Shown: piece by piece, positions 42,690 to 54,560 of the stretch
How positions within the stretch are numbered: position 1 is the first letter of the stretch
Layout of the letters: every line of letters begins with the position of its first letter
Assembly (NCBI GenBank): GCA_954871525.1
Contig: OX940869.1
Span: 17,450,001 to 17,514,000, forward strand
Direction of reading: 5' to 3'
Source: Parietaria judaica
Lineage: Eukaryota > Streptophyta > Magnoliopsida > Rosales > Urticaceae
Length of the DNA: 64,000 nucleotides
Made by a program: the position numbers and the translations under genes
Notes under the pieces: model-generated
The model's database searches: none
Told to the model about the DNA's origin: nothing
The model's input: the letters and a program-made list of their open reading frames with translations, nothing else

Positions 42690-44727
42690 CCCTCACCTGA
42701 CAGGAGTACCCACCGCCGACGCAAACGTTCGGAGATGAAGATTGGAGACGCTCCCTAAACAAAGGCCCTTGAGGCACACCGCACGCTCAATGCTTGAAGA
42801 ACCGCCAGATTCAAGAATCTCGCCTGACGAAGGAACGGCAACAGGACCAGGAACGTCACCACGAGAGTCGCCAGCTGAAGCCATAACTGGAGATGACATC
42901 CCACCAAGACCAGCGCCATGCTAACGAACCCGACGAGAAGAATCCCCATCCTTTCTAGAAGACGGCGAGCGCGAACGATGAGACGAAGATACCTACCCCG
43001 ATGATAATCGCCGCTTCAGAAGACGGAAGGTACAATCAGCAAGACCCTCACCAGACGACTTCGAGGCCGAAACAACGTGGACACCGGGGCCAACATGAGC
43101 ACCGAAAGCAACGGCAGAAGCCCGAGGATGCATCTGAGGAACAAACTTCCTGAAGCCAGACGAACCTGCCCAACGACGAGTAAATCAATACAACTGCTGA
43201 AGACCAAGCAAATGAATTATACCTGTAAGAGTCGACAAAGCTTGAACAACCGAAGGACGGGTGATCACCGAAGGAATACGCCATTCAGGAGCAGGAACCT
43301 TCTCTTTCGACAAAGCCCTCACTAGAGAAGAACGACGAACATCCGCCCTTGAAGAATCACGAACGCCTTTCTGCTAGGAAGCGCGAGGAATGTCACCCTC
43401 AGCCTGAGGAGGCACCTGAAGAGAAAACGAAGCAACCGAGTCAACATCATCAGCACCGGTGGAAACGACAACACTACGAAGCTCGCCTGCAGCACGAACT
43501 CGAAGACCGACGAGGTGCAAAAGCCCATGCAAATCAAGGCAGGAAGCCAACTCATAAGCAGTGGCGTAACTGCATACCATTAGCTTAGGACAGAAGGCCA
43601 AAATGTGAAAGCGACATTGTTTGAGCGTCTCGTCAATAGGAGGACCCTCGCCAGCGGCAATGCCCACGATGGCAAGACCCTCGCCTGCAGGTCCTTCCTC
43701 AACAACGGGCGCCTCATCGACAAAGTCCCCGCCAACGCTCTGCTCCTCGACGACATCGAACGTATCAAGATCTGCAAACTCTACGTCAGAGGCACCATCA
43801 AGGACCGAAGGCTCGGAGCCATGCTCACCCGGAGATCCGCCAGAAGCCGCTAAGCCACTTGCAAAGTTCACAGCACGTCCAGGAGATTCAGAAAACAAGA
43901 CGCTCTCCCCTGGAGTCAACGACAAAAGACGAGAGGTCCTTACCGAGCCCGGAGAAAGGCACACTTGGCCCAGAAATGATAATTTCCTTGGCAGTAGATA
44001 GCCCCGGTCCCGATGAGTCCAACGCAAAAATTGGATCGCTAATCGGAGTCTCGAAATTGGACTCCGCCACCACTTTTGGTGGCCCTTTCGCCGGAGCCCA
44101 TTCGCCGAAGTTCAAGGCAACATCACCACCGCTGAAATTCATCACCAATGCATCTGCACCAACCGCCGAAGGAACCGCCGAGCCGCTGCCCGAGCCGATC
44201 GCCACAAAACCCGCAAGCCTAAGCTCTCGCCAAACGCCGAAGTCAGCAGCCACCACGCCAGGAACAGCGCCGCCATGCTCCTCCACCACAGACGACACAG
44301 ATGGAGAGATTCCAGGTGGCCCAGCAATGGCAGCCTACTCGCTGCCCACGCCGTAGACCACAAAGTCCACACCGCACGCGCCTTCGCCGGAAACTTCGCC
44401 AAACACCGCGCCCAACGCCGCGCCACCACCGGAAACCGCCGCAGACGGCGCCGACGAGACAATTCCGGGGATCCTCACCACGCCAAGTGCCTCGCTGCCC
44501 GCACCAGAGGAGCCCGCACCACACCGACGCCGACGAGCCCGCGCGCGATCCACTTGAGCCGACAAACCCGCGCGCACGGAGGCCAAACCCAACGACGCCA
44601 CAGTCCGCGTGCACTGTTCACCACGCCACCACCGCGCCGCACGCCATGAAGCAGCCGTCAAGCTCTCCGGGAAGAAATAAATCGCGATTTGGGAAGGAGG
44701 AAGGAGAAAGAAAGTACCAAAAGCCAT
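42690..44727 (-). pseudogene. Antisense ORF of element D
   Basis: Coding strand opposite to gag-pol. From the 5' side: 44,335-44,727, a leader and Gly/Ala/Ser-rich start; 43,888-44,298, with FGGDVALN-like and EWAPAKGPPKVVAESNFE words also seen in B; 43,374-44,027 (217 aa), with NFASGLAASGGSPGEHGSEP, VEFADLDTFDVVEEQSVGG, FVDEAPVVEEGPAGEGLAI and a C-terminal HLVGLRVRAAGEL word; then weaker pieces to 42,690 containing MSSPVMASAGDSRGDVPG. All of these match the antisense ORF of element B in order. Frameshifts and a deletion in the gypsy-type domain make it nonfunctional. Function of the family is unknown. Confidence 0.65.
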
Positions 44728-45488
44728 AAAAGGTAATACCTAACCCTAATCTCTCATTTCCCCTAAATTAATTTCGAATTTGACAAAGCCTATGCAGCCC
44801 AAAATTCTCATAAACTAGGCCCATAAAGCTAATGTTTAATTTTTAAATGGTAAAAACGATCAAAAATGGACTTTTATACGTTTTTACGAGAAAAAGGCTA
44901 TTTTCAAAGGTTACGCATAAAGCCTTAGAAATTAAACTTTGGAACTTTATAAAGTTTCATTTTTAAATTTTCAAACGTGAAAACCAAATTAAAATTACGG
45001 TATTTACGGTATTTATTACAAAATAGAAAATTGCGCAATAATTAAGGAACTTTTTAAAAAATTTAAACTTAATGCGCAATTATTATTTTCAAATTATTTA
45101 TTTGCTTTCACATTTATTATGTCACTTGATTTTATTTATTTATTTTTTGATATATTCGCGGAAGTTCAAAATTAATTTAAAAACATTTATTTTACAAATT
45201 ACGACTATGAACCTCCAGAAATTTAAAAATCGAGTAAAATTGTAAAAAAGTGATTTGTGATTTATTTAATCAATTCGCTTATGTCTTTGACTATGCTTGA
45301 ATTATCTCCCGCTAATGTATGCGAAGATTTTCGAAAATATTTTACAAACACCCAGTTAAAGGAAATTTGCAGTTCCTTGGCAGGACGGAGAGGAGAGTGA
45401 AATCTTTGGCAACCCGGATCCTCGCCAAGTAACACAAATTGCCTTATGTTTTAAAAGAAAAGTTTCTCGCGCAATACCATTACCCAAG
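44728..45488. other. AT-rich spacer of element D
   Basis: No gene. It mirrors 8,087-8,770 of element B in sequence and position. Confidence 0.65.
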
Positions 45489-45503
45489 AAACTGGGGGGT
45501 TAA
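45489..45503 (+). promoter_or_regulatory. Polypurine tract of element D
   Basis: AAACTGGGGGGTTAA directly before the 3' LTR (45,504). Same sequence as in element B. Confidence 0.85.
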
Positions 45504-47211
45504 TGTTATGTGCATTTTTCGTAACATTTAAAAATTGGGCCCATTTTGGCAGAAGTCAAAGCCCATCACGAAAGTCAAAGACCCAAGGCCGACGAGGCTG
45601 AGGCGACAAGGCCAACAAGACGACAAGGCCGACGAGGCCGACGAGGAGACAAGGCTGACAAGGCTGACAAGGCGACGAGGCAAAAAGCCGACGAGACGAT
45701 AAGGCGATGAGGCGACGAGCCGACAAGGCGACAAGGTGACAAGCCTGACAAGCACCCTCGTCATAGCTTGACGAGGGCATAACTTGTAATTATTCCACAC
45801 GACGAGGATATCCGAGACCACGAAGATCAAAGCCGAACTCAACGTACGGACTCACGGACAACCAGAAGACATCAAAGATGAACAAGAAGCACCGACGAGC
45901 CCCTCGACAGGGCTAGGGGCCGCGACAACCCCCCTGTAGCAGGAGAGAAATTCGCAGGCCCCTGGAGGTGCAGTTTCAGGGAATTGGTTTTCCTATAAAT
46001 GGGAGCCTTCCCCCCCTATTTCCACACTCACTCACAGCTTTCTCCAGAGCTTCTCTCTCTAGCTTTCTCTCTCTAAAAATTCGTCCATTCCTATAGGAGG
46101 AAGGACTTCAATAAAGAGTTGAGATCGTTCTAGAAGAAGACTCTCAGTCTCGACTAGGGAAGTTGTTCGACAAGTAAACGAAGGAGTCCCTCGCCAGGTG
46201 GTCAAGCTTGACAACACCCACAAGGTCGACGACCAAGGAGCATCCCTCGCCAGGTTGTCAAGCTTGCCAACACCCGCGAGTTCGACAACCATGGAGCATC
46301 CCTTGTCATGTGAGGCGCCCTCGCCAACCTCGTCAAGGTCGATAAGGAGCACCCCTCGTCGGGATAAGGGCCCTCGTCACAACTAGCTGGCCTACGCCGA
46401 CGGGGTCGACGAAGAACACTTCACATCGACAATACCCAGCCGCCTGACCAAGGGTCACCCCCCTGCCACCAACATCGGCTCTTCCGATGAGTCAAACCAC
46501 ATCATCACCAACCTCCCCAACCTCGACAAGGTCGACAAAGAAGGAGCACCCCTCGTCGGGATAAGGCCCCTCGTCACAACGAGCTCGCCTAGACCGACAG
46601 GGTCGACGAAGAACACTTCACGCCGGTAATACCCAGCCACCTGGCCAAGTGTCACCCCCGCGCCGCCAACAACGGCACTTCCGACGAGTCAAACCACATC
46701 GTCATTCACCCGCTGTTTATCACTAAACCCGAACTACGTGGGACCTGATTATCTTAAACTGAGATACGTAGGCAGCCTCGCCCAATCATAAGCGACGGGG
46801 CACGGGCCCAATCTACCCTTTTTTCCAGGTCCTCCCTCGCCTTAGGAGCTCGCCAAGGAATGAGAATCACGAAGAATCATCAAGACCAGCTCGGAGCTTC
46901 ATCAAGACCGGAGTTTGCCTAGACGAGGGTATCGCCAAGACAAGGACGCCTCCCGGACTTCGCCACCACGAGGGAAGTCCGACAAGGAGTTTCGCCGTGA
47001 TACGGACTTCGCCCCCATGAGGGAAGTTCGCCGAGGATCACCAAGGACAGCCCGGAGACTCATCCAAGACGACGGATTCGCCTCCAACTTTGACGATCAT
47101 TAGTCAACCCGTGTTGACTCAACATTCAATTATCCACGTGTTCACCGGGTCAATCTCGGGACCAAAACCTTAGATCCGACCCTAAGTTAAAGCCATTTTT
47201 ACGCATTAACA
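45504..47211 (+). repeat. 3' LTR of element D
   Basis: 1,708 bp, TGTTATGTGC...GCATTAACA. Compared with the 5' LTR it has a shorter minisatellite (45,590-45,745), a shorter C-run after TATAAAT, and a 197-bp internal tandem duplication: GGAGCACCCCTCGTCGGGAT occurs at 46,346 and 46,543. Confidence 0.93.
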
Positions 47212-47216
47212 ACACA
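47212..47216. repeat. Target-site duplication of element D (right)
   Basis: ACACA, matching 35,184-35,188. Confidence 0.85.
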
Positions 47217-47543
47217 CATACAAACCTGTCAAAATCCTATTGGAAAAAAATGCCAAGTATCACCGGATTTTAACTATAGAACCCTTTAATTATAGTACTG
47301 TTATGTATTTACATCGTTTATATATGATCAATAATGCTAGCTTTTATATTTGATAAATGTAATTTTATAAAGAAAAATATTGTTCAACGACATAATGCAG
47401 TACCAAAAAACTAAATAATGCAATACAAAGAATTAAGCAATTATTGAAATTGAGTCTTGCGCGACGAAGAAAGCAAGCAACTTTTGGCATTTATTATTAC
47501 AATAAATGACTAATAATTATTCTAATAATTACTAAGTATAATG
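47217..47543. other. AT-rich flank, no gene
   Basis: Host sequence that was contiguous with 35,183 before element D inserted. No kinase homology continues here, so the receptor gene was already truncated. Confidence 0.5.
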
Positions 47544-48214
47544 TGTTGTGTGGAGAGTAAATATGGGAATGAGAAAAGTCTCACATTGGTTAAATACAAA
47601 GAGTTTGTGCAGTATATAAGGAAAACAATAATGATGTGAGCTCAATATGTGGTATAGTGATAAGTGTGCCACATGAATGCTGTGTGGAGGCGAGGTGGCG
47701 AGACCATGCCACCTCACGCCTACGCAACGCAGCCCTCGCCAGCGTCGCCACCGGCGACTCTGGCTCAGGGTCGGGTGCGTGGGCGTAGAGGCGCTAATGG
47801 CGTCTTGTAGGCGCACTTGAGGCGTACGCTCGGGTCTCGGCAGTTACTAGCCGTTGGGGCAGTTTCTGTCCATTTTTTGTTTTACGTTTTCAGACAAATA
47901 ACTGCTGCTTGTGAAGGGTCGCTACCTTCTCAAAATAACTGTTTTGGGTCTTTGTAATTTCGTTTCTGAAACGGAAACGTTAATTCTGTTCTTTGTATCT
48001 TTTTCACTGTCTAAAAACACTTCCAGAAACGCGTTCTTGCTTACGGTCGGAACTTCGCTTCATCTTGCGATTTCCCGGCCAAATGCTTGTCTTATCCTGG
48101 GTGTTCTTGCAAGAAGACTCGAAGTCGTTTTTGAGTGCTCGAAACACTATTAGGAAAGTGATCATATGCGCAATTTAAGCCGTGACGTTTTCAACCTCGA
48201 AGAAATTTCCAACA
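47544..48214 (+). repeat. Possible solo LTR (Copia-like)
   Basis: Starts TGTTGTGTGGAG and ends TTTCCAACA, giving TGTTG...CAACA ends. It contains AAAAGTCTCACATTGGTTAA and a GTATATAAGG box near 47,613-47,622, as often seen in U3 of Copia LTRs. No matching target duplication and no PBS-like sequence next to it, so boundaries are uncertain. Confidence 0.4.
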
Positions 48215-48344
48215 GCGACAATGTGTGATCGAGAAGGCTTCGTTTGAGTCTAGGAGCGACATTGTTTAGCAACATAATAAATTTTAAAAAAATATTATTT
48301 AGTTATACGCTTTTTATAAACACTTTGACATTGAAGTGCCAGCA

Positions 48345-49240
48345 AAACAAATAAACTGAAAGGATTTCATACACACATATGAGACTGAAATTCCGAGAAA
48401 AAGAAACTCACTTGAGAATAAGCGATGAAAGGCTAACATATTACGTAGTTACCTGAAAAAATAATAGTGGCATTACAAATTGAGTCTAATAATTTTAACA
48501 TAAATTGGAACCAAAGTCTGAGAAAAATACACTCATCGGAGAAGTGACAAAAGACAAACATATCCCGGAACTCTCTGCAAAAAAAAAAAAAAAAAAAAAA
48601 CCAGCAGAAGCTTAAACAAAGTCAAATCTCAAACACATTTTACGTAAATTGGAATCAAAATCCATTTAAAATTAACTCACCCGAGAAGAGATGAAAAGCT
48701 AAAATATGTTGGACCTCCTTAAAAATCAACAGATGTATAAAGATCGACTCTTTTAACGGTTTTTAACATAATTTGGAACCAGACTTCCGAGAGAAGGAAA
48801 CTTACTTGTGAAGTGAAAAAAGGCTAATAAATCCCAAGAACCCCTAAAAAAATCATTAAAAGCATAACAATATCAGTTCTTTAACAATTTTTAATGTAAA
48901 TTGAAAGCAAAATCTAAGAAGAAAAACTTATGGGAAAGCGACGGAAGGCTAAGAAAATCTAGGAAATGCGTGAAAATCAATAAAAGCATAAACGAAATCG
49001 ACATTAACGATTTATAACGTAAAAACTAAATCCGAAAAAAAAAAACTCACCGGAGAAGCAACGAAATACATAGTTGGAACTCGCTGAAAAACCAGTAGAC
49101 GCATAAACAAAATTGACGATTTTTAACGTAATTTAGAACCAAAAATCGGAGAAATAAAAACTTATTGAAGAAGCAACGAAAGGCTAAGAAATCCCTGAAA
49201 AATAAATAAAAGCATAAACAAAAAACTAGACACTTTAACA
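48345..49240. repeat. Divergent minisatellite, ~115-145 bp unit, about seven copies
   Basis: Anchor words AACTCACCGGAGAAG / GAAAGGCTAA recur at about 48,407, 48,529, 48,674, 48,799, 48,926, 49,045 and 49,159. Each unit has the order TTTTTAACGTAATTTGGAACC, CCGAGAAAA, anchor, AATCCC, AAAAGCATAAACAAA. A 22-base A run sits at about 48,579-48,600. Confidence 0.75.
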
Positions 49241-49838
49241 ATTATAATATATAATGTCGATTTAACGAAATACTTAATATTATTTTTCTAACTATGATAA
49301 TAAATGTTCTAAACGTATATAAAAGAATTATAATGCTGTGAAATTTTAGAATAGTATGATTCTCTATTTTCAAGCTTTTTGGACAACCAATTTCTTGCGG
49401 ATAAATGTACCTTTAAAGAAGACAACTAACAACGACGAAGTGCTTCATCCGTGTCTCCTCCCAGTGCATCTGAGTCTCGAGCGTGCACTGGTGGAAGAGG
49501 CATTATAGGCTCTAAAAAGAGGAAAATACGGTGAAAAACAAAGCATCGCTTCTTCATGTTGCCTCTTCACTCTATCTTTCGTTTTGTCAACAGTGATTCT
49601 GAGTTTGTAGAGTAGCAACATTCTGCATTGGGTTTGATTTGCAATGTGCACGGAATGATACATAGTAGATCTGATGTAGTAAAAAGCAGCGACACTAGCA
49701 TCAAACAGAAAAAATTACTAAGTATTTCAGTATATGGAAACTTGAAAAAAATGAGTTTGGGGAACAATTACTCAGATACATCAATTTGTGGAATTGAAAA
49801 CGTAGAATATGCTTTTTGGGAGTCATTTTATCAAGTTT

Positions 49839-49913
<75 letters not shown>

Positions 49914-51330
49914 CTGCTTGCCTCCAACGAACTTCCATCAAACGTGAAGCTAACTGCAGGGACGTACGCTAGCCACTTTTGCAAATACCAAAGAGAAGAA
50001 CAACTGATCATACAAAAACACGAATAAAATATCAAAATCCTTGTCTTTCACTCACATTGCATGGGATAAACAAAATACAAAATCAGACTGGAACAAAATA
50101 CTGAAATTGTGTCCAAAGTATTGAAATTGTGAAACTGATCAGGCTCATATATGTTCCTCTGGCTAACAACGCCGTTTCAAAAACCTGTTTTCGACTGCAA
50201 AATAGATTTGATTGGTACCAAAACACAAATAAGCTGAAAAAACCAAAAACAAAACTCGTTCATAAAATCAATTCCAAAATATTACTGCATTCACCGCTCA
50301 CACTTGCTCAAAATAATTCCCAAAAAAATAGAAACCATGCACTTGAAAACTCAAAATACCAAGAAGCAGTTGAATTGAAAATTTATGTGAGGAGACCATT
50401 ACCCGAATTGAAACAGCTACGAAAAAGAACTCCCCAATTCTCAAATTTATTACAAGAAACAACATTTGTAGAGGGAGATCGTTGACTCGGGAATAAGAAT
50501 GTTGGAATATTCTCGTCTCTGAACATGAAGATAGATTGCAATTAATCAAATAAGTTAGGACTCACAAATTCAGAAACAAAAATTTGAAATGAAGATGGTC
50601 ACAACTCCATAGAATATATGGAAATTAAGGGAAAATTAAACCTTCTAAAATTACTCAACCAAATGTCCATGTTAACCTTGAAAGACCTATGAATGAAAGA
50701 CTTTCCACAGAAAGTTTAGCTGGAATATAAAACAGAATTATTTTGAGCTCGCTGCCATGATTGGTGTCAGGTTATGGGACCTGTAACATAAAACTATTGT
50801 CGGCGAATGTATCCAAACGAAATTGTTCCGATACATTATATTTTCCTTTGATATAGAGTCAAGTCAACCAAACAAAGCACCAATTTCTTTGTTTTCTTTG
50901 ATCAGAAAACTACATCTCAAACCAAAAATAGACAACATATATCAATGTTGAATATAAGAAACATGCCGGTAGAAGCAACAAATGAAATTAATAACAAATT
51001 TTAACAGCAAAGATAATGAATCTGATTAAAGAACCACCTTTTATTTTTCAATCAAATAAAGCGACAATTTTCCTGCAGAATGAAGTCAATATGTGTAATG
51101 AATTGGTATCAAAGTGGAAAAAACATGTGAAAAAATATATAGCATAAGAAAGATATCAGAAAATTAATTTCTAATATTACCGGACAATGGATAGTGTGAA
51201 AGACGTTCAGACTCGGAGTCGTTCTCGCAGCATTGCTCACCTCACCGTGGTATATGAGGCGTCATCATGAATTGCAGATAGATTAAAGTGTTGTCGGAGA
51301 TTCGTGACTGAGTAAGCGAACCTGGGAGTC
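49241..51330. other. Intergenic DNA with possible minus-strand exon remnants
   Basis: Minus strand 49,908-50,010 has an open stretch reading SCSSLWYLQKWLAYVPAVSF flanked by plausible splice sites (acceptor GATCAG, donor AGTAAGT). Another open piece lies at 49,445-49,600. I do not recognise a protein and cannot link the pieces. 49,838-49,905 is a (TA)n(GA)n microsatellite. Confidence 0.3.
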
Positions 51331-53344
51331 AGGAGCCCAAATTAAATCCAAGAAGTGAAATTAAAATCTCACTTTGAGGACTTTTCTCAAACAATTACGA
51401 CTTACAATGATATATAAATAGTTCTAACAACACAAAAATTGAGGAAGAAAGCCCAAATATACAGAAATGTCCAGTAAGAATCGCGTTAAGGCTTTTACCG
51501 GATAAGTGACGAAACACTAAGATTGAAGAACTTACGAACCAAATCCGAAGTTAAGCTGCTTCAGAATGATGAATCGTCCGAAATCAATCTGAAAGAACAA
51601 ATAAAATGATGGATTGTCTCTATTATTCTTTTATTTTATTGTCGCTATTATTCTTTTATTTTATTTTTCAATCCTTTCCTTGCCGACTCAAAAGGTTCAC
51701 ACACAAGGGTTTAATTACCTCAAAATTGATAAGGGTCATAATTGGTGGCATATCATATCATATGAAACCGAAAAAAAAAAAATTATGTACATGTAATGTA
51801 ATGATTAATAGACAGTGAATGCATGAAGCAAAACAATATATTAAGAAATATAGTATATTATATAGTATATACATGTGGAATAATGATTATTAGATAATGA
51901 GCCTAAAAAAGCTTCTCCAAATTAAAGGTTTAACATTTTGGCGAATGGGTGTCACAGACGGCAAACAGTTCGGTGACAGCTCATTTTGATGACCTGTCAG
52001 CCTGAAAGAGTCGACTAAATCCGCGTCCACTGAGACGTGGCACTCAGTGATTGGCTGTTGAAGTATAATAAACTTGAAACCTTGCATTTTGTCGTATTAT
52101 AAGTTGTGGACTCCTTGGCACTTGCTTGTCTCTCTCACCTTACTACGACGCCAATGCTCATATCTTGCCTTGCACTTTTTTCTTTATTTTCTTCATATAT
52201 TTTTTTCATTCCACTAATTTCTTTATATATAGATACCTTTTATTTTATGGAAACAACATTAAATACCTTGATGGTGAGCATAGTCCATCATTGTTTGTTG
52301 ACTCTGTTAGACTTGAAGCTTGATTTATTGTTCTTTTGAGGTCCGGGATCTCTATTTGATGAGCAGTTCGGAACTGGGTCCTCCGACCCATTACCGCAGA
52401 AATACGGGTCCTCCTCGAATCCGCGTTTTCGCGTCCGAGGCTGCGCTTGAGTATTCCAATACTTTTTGATAATAAATATTTATTTTCTATTTTTTGAATT
52501 TTTGGTTTTGAAAAGTGTGTCTCCATAGATATTTTTTGAGCCGAAATTAATTTTTATTGATTCCAAAAAATATATAATTCGATCCTGAAACCATAAGAAA
52601 TAGGTTCTTAATTTTTATAATTACACTATATATATATATATATATTAATCGTTATTCAAATTGTGAACATTTGATTCGAGAGCTTAATTCGTTAAAATAA
52701 ATTGACCATACTAACCTAAATAGAATTAGCCTTTAAAAACTATATTACTATTAATATAATACATGACAGGTCGAAACTCAAACTCATTAACAAAACTACA
52801 AATAAACTAAAAACTTATAAATGCATGCATTAGTGTACGCAGAATGTTGAAATTGATTTATTATGAGGTTTAGAAATTGAAAATTCAAACTCAAGCTTCC
52901 AAATTATTTTTGAGATTATTAACGAAGTATTCATTATGTATATTTTTTTAAATACCCATTTTAATACACACAATGGGTAATTTTTAAAAAAGTTTGTAGC
53001 TAAATAGATATTTCGTACCATTTCCTAATATGTTTTATGCAAATGTTTAGTGCCTCTTCCTTAGTGACTCAAAGTCACCAAAGTTGTGCTTGAGATTTTC
53101 GGAGCTCGAGACAAATATTATTTTCGGAGCCATACTAAAACTAAAAATAAATAATTTTTGTTGCAAAAGTATGTTAGATATATGTATAATATTTAACTAT
53201 TTATCCAAATATGAAGCATCTAACGTTTTTAAAGTAACTTAATATATTCCTGTAGTTTAGTTAATAACTTAATATATGTGCTACTAGACTAGATCGGCAT
53301 ATTCTTCCCATTTTATAGGCTCAAACGCGGACTTATTCTTATTA
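51331..53344. other. AT-rich intergenic DNA, no gene
   Basis: Nothing supportable beyond small duplicated words (TATTATTCTTTTATTTTATT at 51,618 and 51,645) and a TA run near 52,628. Confidence 0.5.
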
Positions 53345-53352
53345 GTTTGTGA

Positions 53353-53953
53353 TAGGGGTGAACAAAAGAAACCGTAAAACGAATTTTTAACCGAAAATCG
53401 ATCAAACTGATACCGATTAAACCACAACCGCTATTAAAGCGGTTAAAACCGAATACACCGAGAAAAAAACCGTATACCGAATTAGGTTAAAACCGGGTTT
53501 TTGGTTTTAATGTAAAAACGGCAACCGCTTACCCGGTTTTACCGCTTTTACTGAATCTAATATTATATTTATTATATTCTATTTACCATACCTATCAACA
53601 TATCAAAAATATTTTTCTTATCTAATCTTTCGGTGTAATATTGTGTAATATTAGTATTTAGTAATCCATTTCTGTGTAATATTAGTATTTAGTAATAATA
53701 TTAACATTTAATAGCATGTTTATGTGTAATATTAGTAGTCATTTTATGGAGATGTGAATATTAATTTAAAAGCGGTAAATGTGAACAATAAACCGATAAT
53801 ACCGCAACCGAACATCGAATACCGATTATACAGTAAATGCGGTTTTCATCTTTAAAAACAGGGTATTCAGTTATCATTTATAAAATACTGAAATGCGATA
53901 TTCGGTCTATTATTTGTCAAAAACCGCACCGAATACCTGCTTGTTCACCTCTA
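53353..53953. mobile_element. hAT-type MITE with 8-bp target duplication
   Basis: Ends TAGGGGTGAACAA and TTGTTCACCTCTA are inverted with one mismatch. Flanks are exact direct repeats GTTTGTGA at 53,345-53,352 and 53,954-53,961. Length 601 bp, non-coding, with many AACCGA / CGGTT words that can pair internally. Eight-bp duplication and the AGGGGTG-type end are those of plant hAT MITEs. Confidence 0.9.
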
Positions 53954-53961
53954 GTTTGTGA

Positions 53962-54560
53962 TTACGTATTTGGTTTGTGCTCTTACAACAAATAATAAAA
54001 ACGTGTCGTGTATTTTTTTTATTAACGCCAGTTATTATTCATTAGACATTATTTTATTCCTTCGACATGAAAAAAAAAAGGAGTTTTGTATTAGACAAGT
54101 TGGAAGTTTTCGCGTCACATGATTAGGTTTTTGACTTTGATCCGTCGTATACTTTACTTATCTACTATATATTCTTTTTTTAATAGGGTAGCGTTATCGG
54201 CCAATGTTATAATGCACTCTCGCATTATGATATATGTTAAGTGTAAGAACATGTGGCATTATTGACCAAGTTTACAAATATATAAAGGGGGAAAGCATTT
54301 GATTGTCATGGAGTTTGAACCCGTGACCTTTTGTAGAAGTATGTAGTAGAGTTACCACTAAGTCAAACAAATTTGGTTACTTATCTACTATATTCAAATT
54401 CAAATGTATTAGTTTCAAAGTTCGCATAATTATAATAATTTTATTTTATTAATAATATAGAAATAAAAAAAGTTAACGACGGGAAATCAAAACAAATTTA
54501 AAGGTAAATAAAAAGTTTTTTTTTTAAGAACTTTAAATTTTGCTAAAAGATCTAACAATA
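53962..54560. other. AT-rich flank, no gene
   Basis: Between the MITE and the truncated end of the hAT gene. No matching terminal repeat for the hAT element was found. Confidence 0.45.

Larger units (their letters stand above)
35189..47211 (+). mobile_element. Element D: full-length, internally deleted Tat-lineage Ty3/Gypsy retrotransposon
   Basis: 12,023 bp from LTR to LTR, with TG...CA ends and TSD ACACA. Order: 5' LTR, primer site, gag remnant with tandem repeats, partial RT, RNase H, second RNase H, broken integrase, 43-bp tandem repeats, antisense ORF, spacer, polypurine tract, 3' LTR. The second RNase H and the antisense ORF are marks of the Tat/Retand/Ogre lineage. Protease, half of RT and the integrase core are deleted, so it cannot move alone. 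It carries a nested solo LTR (40,456-41,378). LTRs differ by many substitutions and indels, so the insertion is much older than element C. Same family as B. Confidence 0.93.

Noticed and set aside
35189..47211. Endogenous virus
   Set aside because: No movement protein, coat protein or envelope-like ORF; the domain order, TSD and LTR ends are those of Ty3/Gypsy retrotransposons.
49823..50035. Minus-strand exon-like stretch as a host gene
   Set aside because: Splice signals are plausible, but I could not identify the protein or join it with other exons; left as a low-confidence note in the interval entry.
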